A stretch of 64,000 nt of DNA from assembly GCF_030247605.1 (NCBI RefSeq), contig NZ_JAOTSB010000003.1, positions 62,001 through 126,000 on the forward strand. Direction: 5' to 3'. Origin of the DNA: Acidaminobacter sp. Lineage in GTDB: Bacteria > Bacillota > Clostridia > Peptostreptococcales > Acidaminobacteraceae. This document shows, piece by piece, positions 1 to 9,185 of this stretch (the first letter of the stretch is position 1; every line of letters starts with the position of its first letter). Both the position numbers and the translations under genes were made by a program. The notes under the pieces are model-generated. The model was not told the DNA's origin. It did no database searches and was given only the letters and a program-made list of their open reading frames with translations.

Positions 1-1
1 T

Positions 2-2437
2 GAGCTTTGGTTGAAAATATTATTCTTCTTAAACAGAAATTCATTTGGTGTTGAAGACCCAATATTTGGTAACGACGCATCTTTCTACATCTTCTCAAAG
101 CCTATGATTGAGAATCTGATGAGCCTCGGCATTTTCACAACCCTTGTGATCATTGTGGCGACACTTGTCTTTTATTCTCTTGTATTTAAGCAATATCCGC
201 CTTCAGAAGGTACGGTTTATTATTTGGACAGAACTGCTGGCATTCCAAATGTAATTAGTTTTTTCAAACGGGACATTTTGAGAAATGCTGTGAAGCGACT
301 CGCTACTTTAGGCGCGCTCTTTTTCGTATTATTGGGAAGTTTCTTCCTGCTGATGACCTATGATCTCGTCTATTCTCCACGGGGAGCGGCTTTCGGGGCA
401 AGTTACACGGATGTCGCGGTTACACTGAAAGGGTATATTGCGCTGGCCATTGTTTCTTTTATCTCAGCTGTACTTTTTTTTGTAGGCATGGTGAAGGAGA
501 AAAAGCGTTTAATCGCAGCGGGTCCGGTCGCAATCGTGTTTATTGGCATTATCACTTCGGTGATCGCCTTTGGGGTTCAAAGATTAATTGTAGAGCCGGA
601 TGAAATTTCAAAAGAGCAGCCCTATATTGAATACAACATTGCTTTTACCCAAAAAAGCTTTAATCTCGACCAGGTTGAGTCGAGGGAATTTCCTGTCAAT
701 CAGGAGCTGACCGCAAAAGATCTTGAAGAAAATGAAGCAACCATCCGAAACATTCGCATCAATGACGAAACGCCATTGCTTCAGACGTTTAACCAATTGC
801 AGAGTTTGAGGCTCTATTATCAGTTCAGCAATATAAGCATGGATAGGTATGTCATTGATGGCCAATACAGACAAGTCTTTCTGGCTCCGAGGGAACTGAA
901 CACTGATAAACTGACAGAGAAAGCAAAGACTTGGATTAATCTGCACTTGAAATATACTCACGGTTATGGCGTGGTCGTGGCGCCGGTCAACGAAGTCACC
1001 CCTGAAGGCCAGCCAAAGCTCATGGTTAGAAATATTCCGCCGACCACAGAGACGGATTTGAAGCTGACTAGGCCGGAGATTTATTTTGGTCTTCTGACAG
1101 ATCAATATATTATCACAGGGACGAATGAGGATGAGTTCGACTATCCGAGCGGCTCCGACAACACAGAAACCCGTTATGAAGGCATTGACGGCATCAGTCT
1201 GAGTGGCGCGAACAGATTCCTCTATGCAATCACTCAGCGCAGTATGAGATTGCTTTTTTCTGATAATATTACTGCGGACAGCCGAATCCATTATACTAGA
1301 GACGTCATTGACCGCGCTGCTAAAATTGCGCCATTCTTAATTTACGAGCATGACCCCTATATGGTCATGAACCAGGAGGATGGCAAACTGTATTGGATTG
1401 TGGACGCCTATACAGCGACTGCGGATTATCCATATTCTCAGCGATACGGGTTTAAAGGCTATATTGTCAATTATGTTCGAAACTCGGTCAAAATTGTCGT
1501 AGACGCTTATAATGGCACAATTGATTATTACGTCTTTGATGAAAGCGACCCTATGATCCAGACCTATAAAAATATTTACAAGGATTTGTTTAAACCTGCG
1601 TCTGAGCTTCCCGCAGGCTTGCAGCAGCATATAAAGTATCCGCGGGACTTATTTGACCTGCAGGCAGAGGTATATAGACTTTATCACATCAATAACCCGG
1701 TTGTTTTTTATAATGGTGAGGATGCCTGGGATATCGCTAATGAAAAATATCTGGACCAGATTGAGAAAGCGAAGTCAAACTACGTCATGTTTAAGTTGCC
1801 TGAGGAAGACACCGAAGAGTTCGCTTTGATTTTACCGTTCACGCCGCGTGAAAAGGCAAACATGACCAGTCTGCTCGTCGCGAGAAATGATGGCGAAAAC
1901 TATGGCAAACTTTTTGTATATCGTTTTCCAAAGGACAAGACCATTGATGGCCCTATGATGATCGAGTCCAGAATTGATCAGGATTCTACCATTTCACCTC
2001 AGTTCACCTTATGGGGTCAGGAAGGCTCAAATGTTCTCAGGGGTAATGTCATTGTGGTTCCGGTCAATAATTCACTGCTCTATATTGAACCGATCTTTAT
2101 TCAGGCAGACAATGTCAACAGTCTGCCTGAAACGAAACGGGTTATAGTTGGCTATCGCGACAAGGTCGTGATGGAGCAAACTCTGGACCTTGCTTTGGAG
2201 CGAATTTTCGGTGCTGTGTCAGAAACAGATCCGCAGCTGCCGTCTGAAGGTGGTTTCCCACAGCTGGAGGGTGAAGAATTAGATGCTGTTTTGAACCAAG
2301 TCAGATCTGTCTATGACGAGTTAACGCGTTCGCTGAGTGAAATTCAAAAAATTATTCAGCAGTTGGAAACACAAATGGAAAGTCAGAAAGAGACCACTCC
2401 CGAAGGTGATGCGGCAGAACCGGCAGTGACGCCTTAG
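2..2437 (+). CDS. UPF0182 family membrane protein, 5' truncated by window edge
   Basis: C-terminal part of a large integral membrane protein of the UPF0182 family (COG1615), function unknown. The reading frame is open to the first bases of the window, and the sequence begins inside the family's conserved FGVEDPIFGNDASFY block, so the true start lies upstream; a TTG at 11 is not a credible start. Four hydrophobic segments follow within the first 200 visible residues, then a long extracytoplasmic soluble domain rich in beta-type sequence, and an acidic Glu/Gln-rich tail at the C-terminus. UPF0182 proteins usually have about seven membrane segments, so roughly three should be missing upstream. 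No partner gene is evident downstream. Confidence 0.9.
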   Translation, partial: ELWLKILFFLNRNSFGVEDPIFGNDASFYIFSKPMIENLMSLGIFTTLVIIVATLVFYSLVFKQYPPSEGTVYYLDRTAGIPNVISFFKRDILRNAVKRLATLGALFFVLLGSFFLLMTYDLVYSPRGAAFGASYTDVAVTLKGYIALAIVSFISAVLFFVGMVKEKKRLIAAGPVAIVFIGIITSVIAFGVQRLIVEPDEISKEQPYIEYNIAFTQKSFNLDQVESREFPVNQELTAKDLEENEATIRNIRINDETPLLQTFNQLQSLRLYYQFSNISMDRYVIDGQYRQVFLAPRELNTDKLTEKAKTWINLHLKYTHGYGVVVAPVNEVTPEGQPKLMVRNIPPTTETDLKLTRPEIYFGLLTDQYIITGTNEDEFDYPSGSDNTETRYEGIDGISLSGANRFLYAITQRSMRLLFSDNITADSRIHYTRDVIDRAAKIAPFLIYEHDPYMVMNQEDGKLYWIVDAYTATADYPYSQRYGFKGYIVNYVRNSVKIVVDAYNGTIDYYVFDESDPMIQTYKNIYKDLFKPASELPAGLQQHIKYPRDLFDLQAEVYRLYHINNPVVFYNGEDAWDIANEKYLDQIEKAKSNYVMFKLPEEDTEEFALILPFTPREKANMTSLLVARNDGENYGKLFVYRFPKDKTIDGPMMIESRIDQDSTISPQFTLWGQEGSNVLRGNVIVVPVNNSLLYIEPIFIQADNVNSLPETKRVIVGYRDKVVMEQTLDLALERIFGAVSETDPQLPSEGGFPQLEGEELDAVLNQVRSVYDELTRSLSEIQKIIQQLETQMESQKETTPEGDAAEPAVTP

Positions 2438-2575
2438 TAGAACCGGTACAGTGATTTTGAAATTCCTGTGTAAAAGTATGTTCACCCTGTTGGCTCATTT
2501 CAGGCTTATAATCCATTTTAATATTGCACAGTTATTTTGGAATGTACTACTAGTGACTGAAAAATAAATGCCAGG

Positions 2576-2606
2576 CCAGGGAGGGGAATTAAATCTGCCT
2601 CCCTGG
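2576..2606 (+). terminator. GC-rich hairpin after the UPF0182 gene, possible terminator
   Basis: CCAGGGAGG (2576-2584) can pair perfectly with CCTCCCTGG (2598-2606) around a 13-base loop. No U-run follows, so termination efficiency is doubtful; it could also be a processing or protective hairpin. Confidence 0.4.
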
Positions 2607-2637
2607 TTAATGTGAAAAAATAGCAGTTATAATTTCG

Positions 2638-2666
2638 TGTTTGTTCGCGCTTTGATGGTGTATAAT
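2638..2666 (+). promoter_or_regulatory. Candidate promoter for the HAD hydrolase operon
   Basis: A perfect TATAAT lies at 2661-2666 with a weak -35 (TGTTTG, 2638-2643) at 17 bases. The predicted start near 2673 lies just ahead of the ribosome binding site at 2684-2692, which supports GTG 2700 rather than the upstream GTG 2637 as the translation start. Confidence 0.45.
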
Positions 2667-2699
2667 AATAGAGGTGTCATTTCAAAGGGGGGACGTCTC

Positions 2700-3386
2700 G
2701 TGTTCGGTCATCTGTTGATCTTTGATATTGACGGGACGCTGATGTCATGTGGCGGAAGCGGCAGGAAGTCAATGAATGACGCTTTTTTGGAAGTGTTTAG
2801 TATTAAAAACGGATTTGAAAAAGTCAATATGGCTGGGTGTCTGGATAGAGCGATTCTTAGGACCTCTCTTGAGATTCATCAGGTAAAGCTGGAAGATGAA
2901 GCCTCCTTTTTCAGTTTATATGGGTATCATTTGAAGAAAAATCTTCAGAACAATCCTGGTGTTATGGCTTACGCAGGCGTTGAAACGCTGCTTGAGGCAC
3001 TTGCGGTTAGGCCGGACGTTCTGTGTACAGTGGGTACAGGCAATTGTGAAATAGGCGCATATGAGAAACTCAAAGCAGTTCAGCTTCACGATCGATTTAT
3101 TCTTGGTGGGTATGGCGACCATCACGATACCAGAGCACAACTGATTCAGCATGTCATTGATCAGGCGGAGTTTCGTTATGGTCATCAGCATCAGGGCTAC
3201 AATACGGTTGTCATAGGGGACACGCCTTTAGATATAGAAAGCGGAAAAGCTGTTGGTGCAATGACGGTAGCAGTGGCAACCGGAAATTTTTCTAAAGAGC
3301 AGTTAGCTTTACATGCGCCAGATCTTTTGCTTAATGATTTGACGGATACAGACGAATTTCTTTTCCGGACAGGTCTAAGCGTCTAA
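2700..3386 (+). CDS. HAD-superfamily hydrolase (phosphoglycolate phosphatase-like)
   Basis: Predicted cytoplasmic phosphatase of about 228 residues. HAD motif I is visible near the N-terminus as DIDGT, the first Asp being the nucleophile. A cap insertion follows, and motif IV appears as VIGDTPLDIESG near residue 180. The GTG at 2700 is preceded by AAAGGGGGG (2684-2692) at 7 bases and by a TATAAT; an in-frame GTG at 2637 would overlap the promoter and add an unrelated N-terminus. The family acts on small phosphorylated metabolites; the substrate cannot be told from sequence. It is followed 23 bases later by the alarmone synthetase and may be cotranscribed with it. Confidence 0.85.
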   Translation: MFGHLLIFDIDGTLMSCGGSGRKSMNDAFLEVFSIKNGFEKVNMAGCLDRAILRTSLEIHQVKLEDEASFFSLYGYHLKKNLQNNPGVMAYAGVETLLEALAVRPDVLCTVGTGNCEIGAYEKLKAVQLHDRFILGGYGDHHDTRAQLIQHVIDQAEFRYGHQHQGYNTVVIGDTPLDIESGKAVGAMTVAVATGNFSKEQLALHAPDLLLNDLTDTDEFLFRTGLSV

Positions 3387-3409
3387 TAGTGCATTCGGGA
3401 GGTGGCATC

Positions 3410-4255
3410 ATGGAGCATAAGGTCAGAGAATGGAAGCAGATCTTAATCCCATATGAACAGGCAGTGGAAGAACTTAAAGTCAAGTTCAAAGCAATCAGAA
3501 AAGAATACCGGGACATGAATGAGTATTCTCCTATTGAGTTTATTACAGGACGGGTTAAACGCATTTCAAGCATACTTGAAAAATGCAAAAGATATAACAT
3601 CCCTGAAGAAAACATAGACGAAATGGAAGACATTGCAGGCATCCGGGTTATGTGCCAGTTTATTGATGACATTTACAAAGTGGTGGACTTAATTCGCGCA
3701 AGAGATGGAAAAGATCTCAAGATTGTTTATGAAAAAGATTATATTGGCAATCCGAAAGACAGTGGCTATAAGAGCTACCACATCATCATAAGTTATCCTG
3801 TACAGACTGCTTTTGGAACCAAAGAGGTTTTGGCAGAGCTTCAAATTCGTACGCTGGCCATGAACTTTTGGGCGACTATTGAGCATTCCTTGAACTATAA
3901 ATATCAGGATAAGCTGCCTCTGGACATTAAGGCAAGACTGAAAAAAACTGCTGATGCAGCGGCAATGCTCGATTTGGAGATGAGTGACATCCGAAATGAA
4001 ATTATCCGGGCACAGCTCATGTTTGAACAAAAATCAAATTTGGTCAGCGATATCATGGAGAATCTGGAAGTCTTAATATCGCTTGGGAGAAAAGCTGAAG
4101 CCTTCGAATTTCAAGAGAGATTTGACCTGTTGTGGGAAAATGGAAGCGAAAAAGAACTTGAAGAACTTTTACATGAAATCAAATTGACGCTTCCGCGATT
4201 CAGGATGTTTGAAAATGCTGATCGCGACCATGGGGCTGAATCGCCGAATCTATAA
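3410..4255 (+). CDS. Small alarmone synthetase (RelA/SpoT-domain GTP pyrophosphokinase)
   Basis: Synthesises (p)ppGpp by pyrophosphate transfer from ATP to GDP/GTP. The single RelA_SpoT synthetase domain shows DIAGIRV near residue 75, GYKSYH near 120, ELQIRT near 145 and W-x3-EH shortly after, the family's nucleotide-binding and catalytic blocks. There is no hydrolase, TGS or ACT domain, so this is a stand-alone SAS of the RelQ/RelP type. At 281 residues it is longer than the usual ~210, the surplus being a helical C-terminal extension of unknown role. The ATG at 3410 has GGGAGGTGG at 3397-3405; the in-frame GTG at 3389 lies upstream of this site. Confidence 0.9.
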   Translation: MEHKVREWKQILIPYEQAVEELKVKFKAIRKEYRDMNEYSPIEFITGRVKRISSILEKCKRYNIPEENIDEMEDIAGIRVMCQFIDDIYKVVDLIRARDGKDLKIVYEKDYIGNPKDSGYKSYHIIISYPVQTAFGTKEVLAELQIRTLAMNFWATIEHSLNYKYQDKLPLDIKARLKKTADAAAMLDLEMSDIRNEIIRAQLMFEQKSNLVSDIMENLEVLISLGRKAEAFEFQERFDLLWENGSEKELEELLHEIKLTLPRFRMFENADRDHGAESPNL

Positions 4256-4306
4256 GGGTGCCTTGAACTCACCCTGCAAATCCAATGACAGTCACGGGGT
4301 GATTAT

Positions 4307-5020
4307 GTGGCGCTTTATGCCATTGCAGACACGCATCTGAGCTTCACGGTTGAAAAACCTATGGATGTTTTTGGCGGTGTTTGGACAGATTATATAGAAA
4401 AAATAAGAGAGAACTGGGTGGCCCTTATTAAGCCCGAGGATGTTGTCATCCTGGCGGGTGACATAACCTGGGCGATGCGGCTTGAGGAAGCGGACGCGGA
4501 TTTTGAGTTTCTTGATCAGCTGCCAGGCCAGAAAATCGTCTTAAAAGGCAACCACGATTACTGGTGGTCCTCAGTCAAGAAGATGCAGACACGGTGGCCT
4601 AATTTTAAGTTTTTGTATAATAATTTTCAGGTATATTCCGACGTTGCCATTTGCGGGACGCGGGGCTGGGTATGTCCTGGCAGCAATGGCTTTACGGAAA
4701 AGGATGAAGCCATTTATCAGCGTGAACTGCTTCGACTTGAAAACAGCCTGAAGCAGGCAAAAGCCGCCGGTTTCCAGAGAATAATCGGTGTGCTTCACTA
4801 TGCGCCCACAAACGAAAAGATGGAGTCGAGCGGGTTTACTGAACTCTTTGAACGCTATGGCGTTGAATTAGTGGTTTACGGCCATCTCCATACAGAATTC
4901 GGATTTAAAGCAGGTATCGCCGGGAATTTTGGCGGAGTGGAATACCGCTTGGTATCTGCGGATTACAGAGCTTTTATCCCCCTGTGTTTATTAGAGGAAA
5001 AGAACGAGGAGAACTCATGA
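4307..5020 (+). CDS. Calcineurin-like metallophosphoesterase
   Basis: Predicted cytoplasmic metal-dependent phosphohydrolase, about 237 residues. Metallophosphatase signatures are seen in order: ADTHL near residue 8 (Asp/His metal ligands), GDITW near 52, GNHDYWW near 80, and GHLHTE near 193. GTG 4307 follows GGGGTGA. Its stop overlaps the ATG of the next gene (ATGA at 5017-5020), so the two are translationally coupled. Similar proteins are annotated as predicted phosphohydrolases (COG1768); substrate unknown. Confidence 0.88.
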   Translation: MALYAIADTHLSFTVEKPMDVFGGVWTDYIEKIRENWVALIKPEDVVILAGDITWAMRLEEADADFEFLDQLPGQKIVLKGNHDYWWSSVKKMQTRWPNFKFLYNNFQVYSDVAICGTRGWVCPGSNGFTEKDEAIYQRELLRLENSLKQAKAAGFQRIIGVLHYAPTNEKMESSGFTELFERYGVELVVYGHLHTEFGFKAGIAGNFGGVEYRLVSADYRAFIPLCLLEEKNEENS

Positions 5021-5583
5021 ACGAAACAGACAATAGACTTTCCGGATCTGCAAAACTGTTCCTGTCGGAGTTTTTCGAACAGCGGACCAGTCTTATAAAT
5101 CAGTTGGAATCTGGGACGATCTCTAAGCGGTATTATTTGGAGCAATGTCACGACTATTTTGAAAAGCGTGGGATCACGCCTTTCAAACCCCAGGCGTCGA
5201 CTTTTGAAGAGGGCCTGGTGAATTATCAGTATCACAATACTTACGCGAAATTCTACAAGATGATGATAGATGAGAGTTATACGGCAGCTTATGCAGAATT
5301 GAAAGCCTTTGAGAAAAAAATGGATGACCATTACCTCCAAAAGGACCGTGCTACACAGGAAATGCTGGAACTTGTGGACTATATCAATGTAGAGGCTTAT
5401 TATCTTGAGATGAGGTCTGAGCGTCTTTCGGGGAAGCTTTTTGAGATAGTCTTCACCGACCGTCCCATGGCGATCCTGCATTCCATGGATGTCAGAATTC
5501 AACGCAAACTCAAAATGCAAGGCTGTTTTTTAGAGAGTCCCAAAAGATCGTTGATTGATGATTATGTAAATACTAAGTATTAA
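5017..5583 (+). CDS. Conserved hypothetical protein (DUF6648-like)
   Basis: A 188-residue acidic, mostly alpha-helical soluble protein with no signal peptide or membrane segment. I recognise it only as resembling a clostridial domain of unknown function (DUF6648-like). It contains long charged helices, for example around residues 75-125, and no catalytic motif I can name. The chosen ATG overlaps the stop of the metallophosphoesterase by 4 bases, with GAGGAGAA at 5006-5013; an in-frame upstream ATG at 4984 lies inside the preceding gene and is less likely. Coupling suggests a shared process with the phosphoesterase. Confidence 0.75.
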   Translation: MNETDNRLSGSAKLFLSEFFEQRTSLINQLESGTISKRYYLEQCHDYFEKRGITPFKPQASTFEEGLVNYQYHNTYAKFYKMMIDESYTAAYAELKAFEKKMDDHYLQKDRATQEMLELVDYINVEAYYLEMRSERLSGKLFEIVFTDRPMAILHSMDVRIQRKLKMQGCFLESPKRSLIDDYVNTKY

Positions 5584-5673
5584 TATGCGAAAGATCATAT
5601 CAAAAATGAAAAATTAGCGTAAGGCCTCAACTTTTGGTTATCTATATATTAGAAGTCGAAAGGAGGAATCAAC

Positions 5674-6102
5674 ATGATCAATGTTCCTATTTTTGAGCCG
5701 GGAGAATTCCTGACAATCCAAAAAATCGTTACCGAGGATGACACCGCAATCCATTATGGCTCCGGCGCACTCGACACTTTGCTCGCAACACCAAGTCTCG
5801 TTGCTTTAATGATTGAAGCCGCCACCAGACTGATTGACAGTCGACTTCCAGAAGGTTATGTATCTGTTGGCAAGTCATTATCTGTTACCCACGAAAAACC
5901 GACTGTTTTAGGTGAAACAGTAACTATTAAGGTTTCAGTCGTCAGTCAGGAAAGCAACTATATCCAGCTTGAGACAGAAGCATTTGATGAAGAAGGGGTA
6001 ATTGGACACGGCAAACTGGATCGTTTTGTAGTCAATAAAACAAGACTCATGGAAAAGGCTACAGAAGACGCGCTCTCAAGCCAAATTGGTGTAAACGTCT
6101 GA
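5674..6102 (+). CDS. Hotdog-fold thioesterase (FlK-like family)
   Basis: A 142-residue protein of the single hotdog-domain acyl-CoA thioesterase family related to fluoroacetyl-CoA thioesterase FlK. The visible family features are a T-P-S-L-V-A-L-M-x-E-A-A helix near residue 38, the SVGKSLSVTHEKP strand-loop near 67, and GHGKLDRFVVN near 112. It probably hydrolyses or binds a small acyl-CoA; the natural substrate is not evident and nothing indicates fluoroacetate. It stands alone, with AAAGGAGG about 8 bases before ATG 5674 and a clear terminator downstream. Confidence 0.82.
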   Translation: MINVPIFEPGEFLTIQKIVTEDDTAIHYGSGALDTLLATPSLVALMIEAATRLIDSRLPEGYVSVGKSLSVTHEKPTVLGETVTIKVSVVSQESNYIQLETEAFDEEGVIGHGKLDRFVVNKTRLMEKATEDALSSQIGVNV

Positions 6103-6141
6103 TTCCACTTCATTTTCTGAAAACAGTCCAATTAACTTATT

Positions 6142-6173
6142 AGCCTTCCATTGATCTCGGTGGAAGGCTTTTT
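6142..6173 (+). terminator. Rho-independent terminator
   Basis: AGCCTTCCA (6142-6150) pairs with TGGAAGGCT (6161-6169), followed directly by a T-run. It ends the thioesterase transcript. Confidence 0.9.
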
Positions 6174-6239
6174 ACTTGTTCCTGACTAAGCCTCCTTTGA
6201 CTGGGTAAAGATGTAGAAAAGCTTTGAGGAGGGCTGGCT

Positions 6240-7127
6240 TTGAAGATTGATACCAGTAAATATCGTGTGGATGAAGGCCAAAAGGTAGACCTCAAGGATT
6301 GGCCTACTAAGGTAAAGTCTTATTACGACTCAAAAAAAATCTACAAAGAGCAGCTTGGGATCTACAAGGAAAAAATGACCGAGGAACAGAATATGTTCTA
6401 TGCCCAGGATCGCTATTCACTCCTTTTGATTTTTCAAGCTATGGATGCCGCCGGAAAAGATGGCGCAATCAAACATGTCATGTCCGGTGTGAATCCACAG
6501 GGCTGCCAGGTCTATAGTTTTAAGCAGCCTAGTGCGGAGGAGCTGGACCATGACTTTTTGTGGCGAACCACCTGTCGTCTTCCTGAACGTGGACGTATAG
6601 GAATTTTCAACCGTTCTTATTATGAAGAGGTGCTGGTGGCTAAAGTACATCCGGAATTATTGGCAAATCAAAGACTGCCAAAAGAAATCGAAAACGGGAA
6701 GAATTTTTGGGAGAAGCGGTATGAGTCCATTGCGGATTTCGAAAAGCATCTCATCAGAAATGGCACACGGGTCATCAAATTCTTTTTGCACGTTTCATCT
6801 GATGAACAAGCGAGAAGGTTTCTTGACCGGATTGAAGAACCTGAGAAGAACTGGAAGATGAGCCTGGGTGATATAGAAGAACGAAAGTTTTGGAATGACT
6901 ACATGAAGGCCTACGAAGACTGTCTTGAGGCCACCAGCAAAAAACACGCGCCATGGTTTGTTATTCCGGCGGATGATAAGAAAAATGCGCGTCTGATAAT
7001 CTCACAGGTTATACTCGAGGCGTTTGATGATATGGAATTACAATATCCGGAAGTTTCTGACACCCATAGAGAAGAACTCTTGAGAATCAAAGGAGACCTT
7101 GAAGCAATTCTAAATTCGGAAGAATAG
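6240..7127 (+). CDS. Polyphosphate kinase 2 family protein
   Basis: Transfers phosphate between polyphosphate and nucleotides. The 295-residue single-domain protein has the PPK2 Walker A segment (AMDAAGKDG near residue 66) and the Walker B/Asp-Arg region ([11 protein letters not shown] near 120), followed by the conserved basic lid (RIEEP..NWK) near 200. Length and the NPQG and [17 protein letters not shown]-type segments fit the single-domain PPK2 group that phosphorylates NMP/NDP. TTG 6240 follows GAGGAGGG (6226-6233) at 6 bases; no better start exists in frame. A CHAD-domain protein, a family known to bind polyphosphate, lies 3.6 kb downstream. Confidence 0.9.
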   Translation: MKIDTSKYRVDEGQKVDLKDWPTKVKSYYDSKKIYKEQLGIYKEKMTEEQNMFYAQDRYSLLLIFQAMDAAGKDGAIKHVMSGVNPQGCQVYSFKQPSAEELDHDFLWRTTCRLPERGRIGIFNRSYYEEVLVAKVHPELLANQRLPKEIENGKNFWEKRYESIADFEKHLIRNGTRVIKFFLHVSSDEQARRFLDRIEEPEKNWKMSLGDIEERKFWNDYMKAYEDCLEATSKKHAPWFVIPADDKKNARLIISQVILEAFDDMELQYPEVSDTHREELLRIKGDLEAILNSEE

Positions 7128-7170
7128 AAATTACTTTTTTTAAAGAATAGTGAAAGGACCGGGTGAAGAC

Positions 7171-7656
7171 ATGGCAAGAGTTTCAATGGCTGAACTTAAT
7201 GCTTCGGCAAAGGATGCTTTGGATCGCAGAGGCGTCAGACTCGAGGATCTCGCAGCTCTGGTGATGCATCTTCAAAAGAAATACAATGAGGACCTTACTC
7301 TTGAGGAATGCATGGAGAGTGTAGAGGCAGTGCTGAATAAACGCGAGGTGGCTCACGCTATTATAACAGGTGTCGCGCTGGATGAACTGGCAGAACGAAA
7401 GGCATTGCCGGAACCCCTTCAGCAAATTATTGAATCAGACGAACCGCTGTATGGGATAGATGAGATTCTGCCATTATCCATCTCGAATCTTTATGGGACA
7501 ATAGGCCTCACTAACTACGGCTATCTGGACAAAGAAAAAATTGGCATCATCAAAGAACTCGATGCCATGAAAGGTACTCATGTGCATACCTTTATGGATG
7601 ATCTGGCAGCCGCAATCGCTGCGGCAGCTGCCAGCAGGATCGCCCATGCGGATTAA
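7171..7656 (+). CDS. Phosphatidylglycerophosphatase A-like protein (YutG family)
   Basis: About 161 residues, matching the soluble PgpA-related family found in Firmicutes (YutG). The strongly conserved stretches are RGVRLEDLAALV near residue 14, LTLEECMESVEAVLNKREV near 40, LYGIDEILPLSI near 91, and THVHTFMDDLAAAIAAAAAS near the end, with the Asp residues thought to coordinate Mg2+. Family members dephosphorylate phosphatidylglycerophosphate or act in related phospholipid steps; unlike E. coli PgpA no membrane anchor is seen. ATG 7171 has GGGTGA just upstream; GTG 7150 is an alternative 7 codons earlier. Confidence 0.8.
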   Translation: MARVSMAELNASAKDALDRRGVRLEDLAALVMHLQKKYNEDLTLEECMESVEAVLNKREVAHAIITGVALDELAERKALPEPLQQIIESDEPLYGIDEILPLSISNLYGTIGLTNYGYLDKEKIGIIKELDAMKGTHVHTFMDDLAAAIAAAAASRIAHAD

Positions 7657-7695
7657 CAGCAAATGCGCCCGCTGAAAGGCAGGACATAGACACGA

Positions 7696-7713
7696 CAGCA
7701 GTCGCGACTGCTG
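7696..7713. repeat. Perfect 18-bp palindrome
   Basis: CAGCAGTCGCGACTGCTG reads identically on both strands. It lies between the YutG gene and a TATAAT (7741-7746) ahead of rlmD. No T-run follows, so it is either a weak terminator or an operator-like site. Confidence 0.5.
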
Positions 7714-7802
7714 GTGCTGTTCTGATGCCGGGTTTTGCGCTATAATATAGAATAAGATAAAATCCAGCTTTGAATAATCGAGCTAATTGAAAGGGCTTAC
7801 GC

Positions 7803-9185
7803 ATGAAAAAAAATCAAATAGTTAATTTTTGGATAGAAAAAATGGCGACGCTTCAAGAAGGAGTTGGTTATGTTGATCAAAAACCTGTTCATGTCAAAGG
7901 CGCTCTACCGGGTCAAAAGGTAGAGGTCAGGATTTCCAGGAACAGGGATCACCATGCAGAAGGCAAGTTGTTAAGTGTACTTGAAAAATCAGAGTTCGAG
8001 ACGTCCTCATTCTGCAATCATTACGGCGAATGCGGAGGCTGCTCGCTTCAAACGCTGCCTTACAGCGCTCAGCTGGAAATGAAAAAGGATTGGATATGCG
8101 GGCTCCTTGAATCCCATCTGCCTGTAGAGGTTTTCAAGGACATTGAGTTCACAGGGGTATTGCCAAGTCCCAAACAATTGGCTTATAGAAATAAAATGGA
8201 ATTTACCTTTGGAAACGCGTTCAAAGGCGGAGAGACAAATCTTGGGCTTCACAAAAAAGGTCAGTTTGGCTCAGTGATCACTACGGATCACTGCCAGATT
8301 TGCGATTCTGATTTTATGGTCATTTTAAGCGCTGTTTTAGAATTCTTTAAGAAGCGAGGCGTTGAGCACTATAATAAATTCAGTCATGAGGGGATCTTGC
8401 GGCATCTTGTCGTTCGCAAAGGGGAAAAAACAGGCGAGATTCTTGTAGCGCTGTCGGTTGCGAGACCATCGGCAGAAGATCTCAGCAGTTTCGTCGATCT
8501 GGTGACTGGATTAAAACTACAAGGCGAGATTGTCGGTGTTTTGTATGTTGAAAACACCGGCAAAGCAGACGCGGTCAGTGGAGAGCCGGTCGTTCTGTAC
8601 GGCAGGGACCATTACTATGATGAGATTCTGGGTCTTAGGTTTCGCATTTCGCTGTACTCGTTCTTTCAGACCAACACGTCGGGCGCTGAGTTGCTGTATC
8701 AGACGGCTTTTGACGGCCTTGAGGATATTCGCGGCAAATATATTTTTGATTTGTTCAGCGGAACCGGAACGATTGCACAGTTATTGGCTCAACGGGCAAA
8801 GCGTGTTGTGGGCATAGAAATTGTGGCGGACGCGGTTGAGGCAGCCATAGCCAACGCAGCTGAAAACGAGCTTTCCCACTGCGAATTCCGGGCTGGGGAT
8901 GTTCTGGAAATTCTGGATCATTATGAAGGCCACAAACCTGATGTTATAGTGGTGGACCCGCCTAGAATGGGCATTGCTCAAAAAGCGCTTGAGAAAATTG
9001 TCGCTTTTGGAGCACCGGAAATCCTATACATTTCATGCAATCCCAAAACGCTTGCTGAGAATCTTTCAATGATGGCTCTGGCCGGATATCAACCCGTAAA
9101 GGTCACAGGCGTGGACATGTTCCCGCATACAAGTAATTGCGAAACTATCTGTTGGCTGAGGCGTCGAGGAGGAAATGAAGAATGA
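7803..9185 (+). CDS. rlmD: 23S rRNA (uracil-C5)-methyltransferase, RlmD/RumA family
   Basis: SAM-dependent 5-methyluridine methyltransferase of the RumA/TrmA family, 460 residues. In order: an N-terminal TRAM (RNA-binding) domain over residues ~5-60; an iron-sulfur Cys set (CNHYGECGGC near 73 and HCQIC near 160) that holds a [4Fe-4S] cluster in RumA; the SAM motif FDLFSGTGTIAQ near 318; DPPRMG near 387; and the catalytic Cys in YISCNPKTLAENL near 410. ATG 7803 is the first start after the TATAAT at 7741. RlmD (U1939) is the usual assignment but RlmCD-like dual specificity, common in Firmicutes, cannot be excluded. It overlaps the next gene by 4 bases. Confidence 0.92.
   Translation: MKKNQIVNFWIEKMATLQEGVGYVDQKPVHVKGALPGQKVEVRISRNRDHHAEGKLLSVLEKSEFETSSFCNHYGECGGCSLQTLPYSAQLEMKKDWICGLLESHLPVEVFKDIEFTGVLPSPKQLAYRNKMEFTFGNAFKGGETNLGLHKKGQFGSVITTDHCQICDSDFMVILSAVLEFFKKRGVEHYNKFSHEGILRHLVVRKGEKTGEILVALSVARPSAEDLSSFVDLVTGLKLQGEIVGVLYVENTGKADAVSGEPVVLYGRDHYYDEILGLRFRISLYSFFQTNTSGAELLYQTAFDGLEDIRGKYIFDLFSGTGTIAQLLAQRAKRVVGIEIVADAVEAAIANAAENELSHCEFRAGDVLEILDHYEGHKPDVIVVDPPRMGIAQKALEKIVAFGAPEILYISCNPKTLAENLSMMALAGYQPVKVTGVDMFPHTSNCETICWLRRRGGNEE

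Noticed and set aside
608-1291. 227-codon minus-strand frame in the UPF0182 gene
   Set aside because: It is a shadow of the conserved UPF0182 soluble domain.
5674-6102. Fluoroacetate resistance gene
   Set aside because: The family resemblance to FlK is real, but FlK-like thioesterases are widespread and no fluorometabolite genes are nearby.
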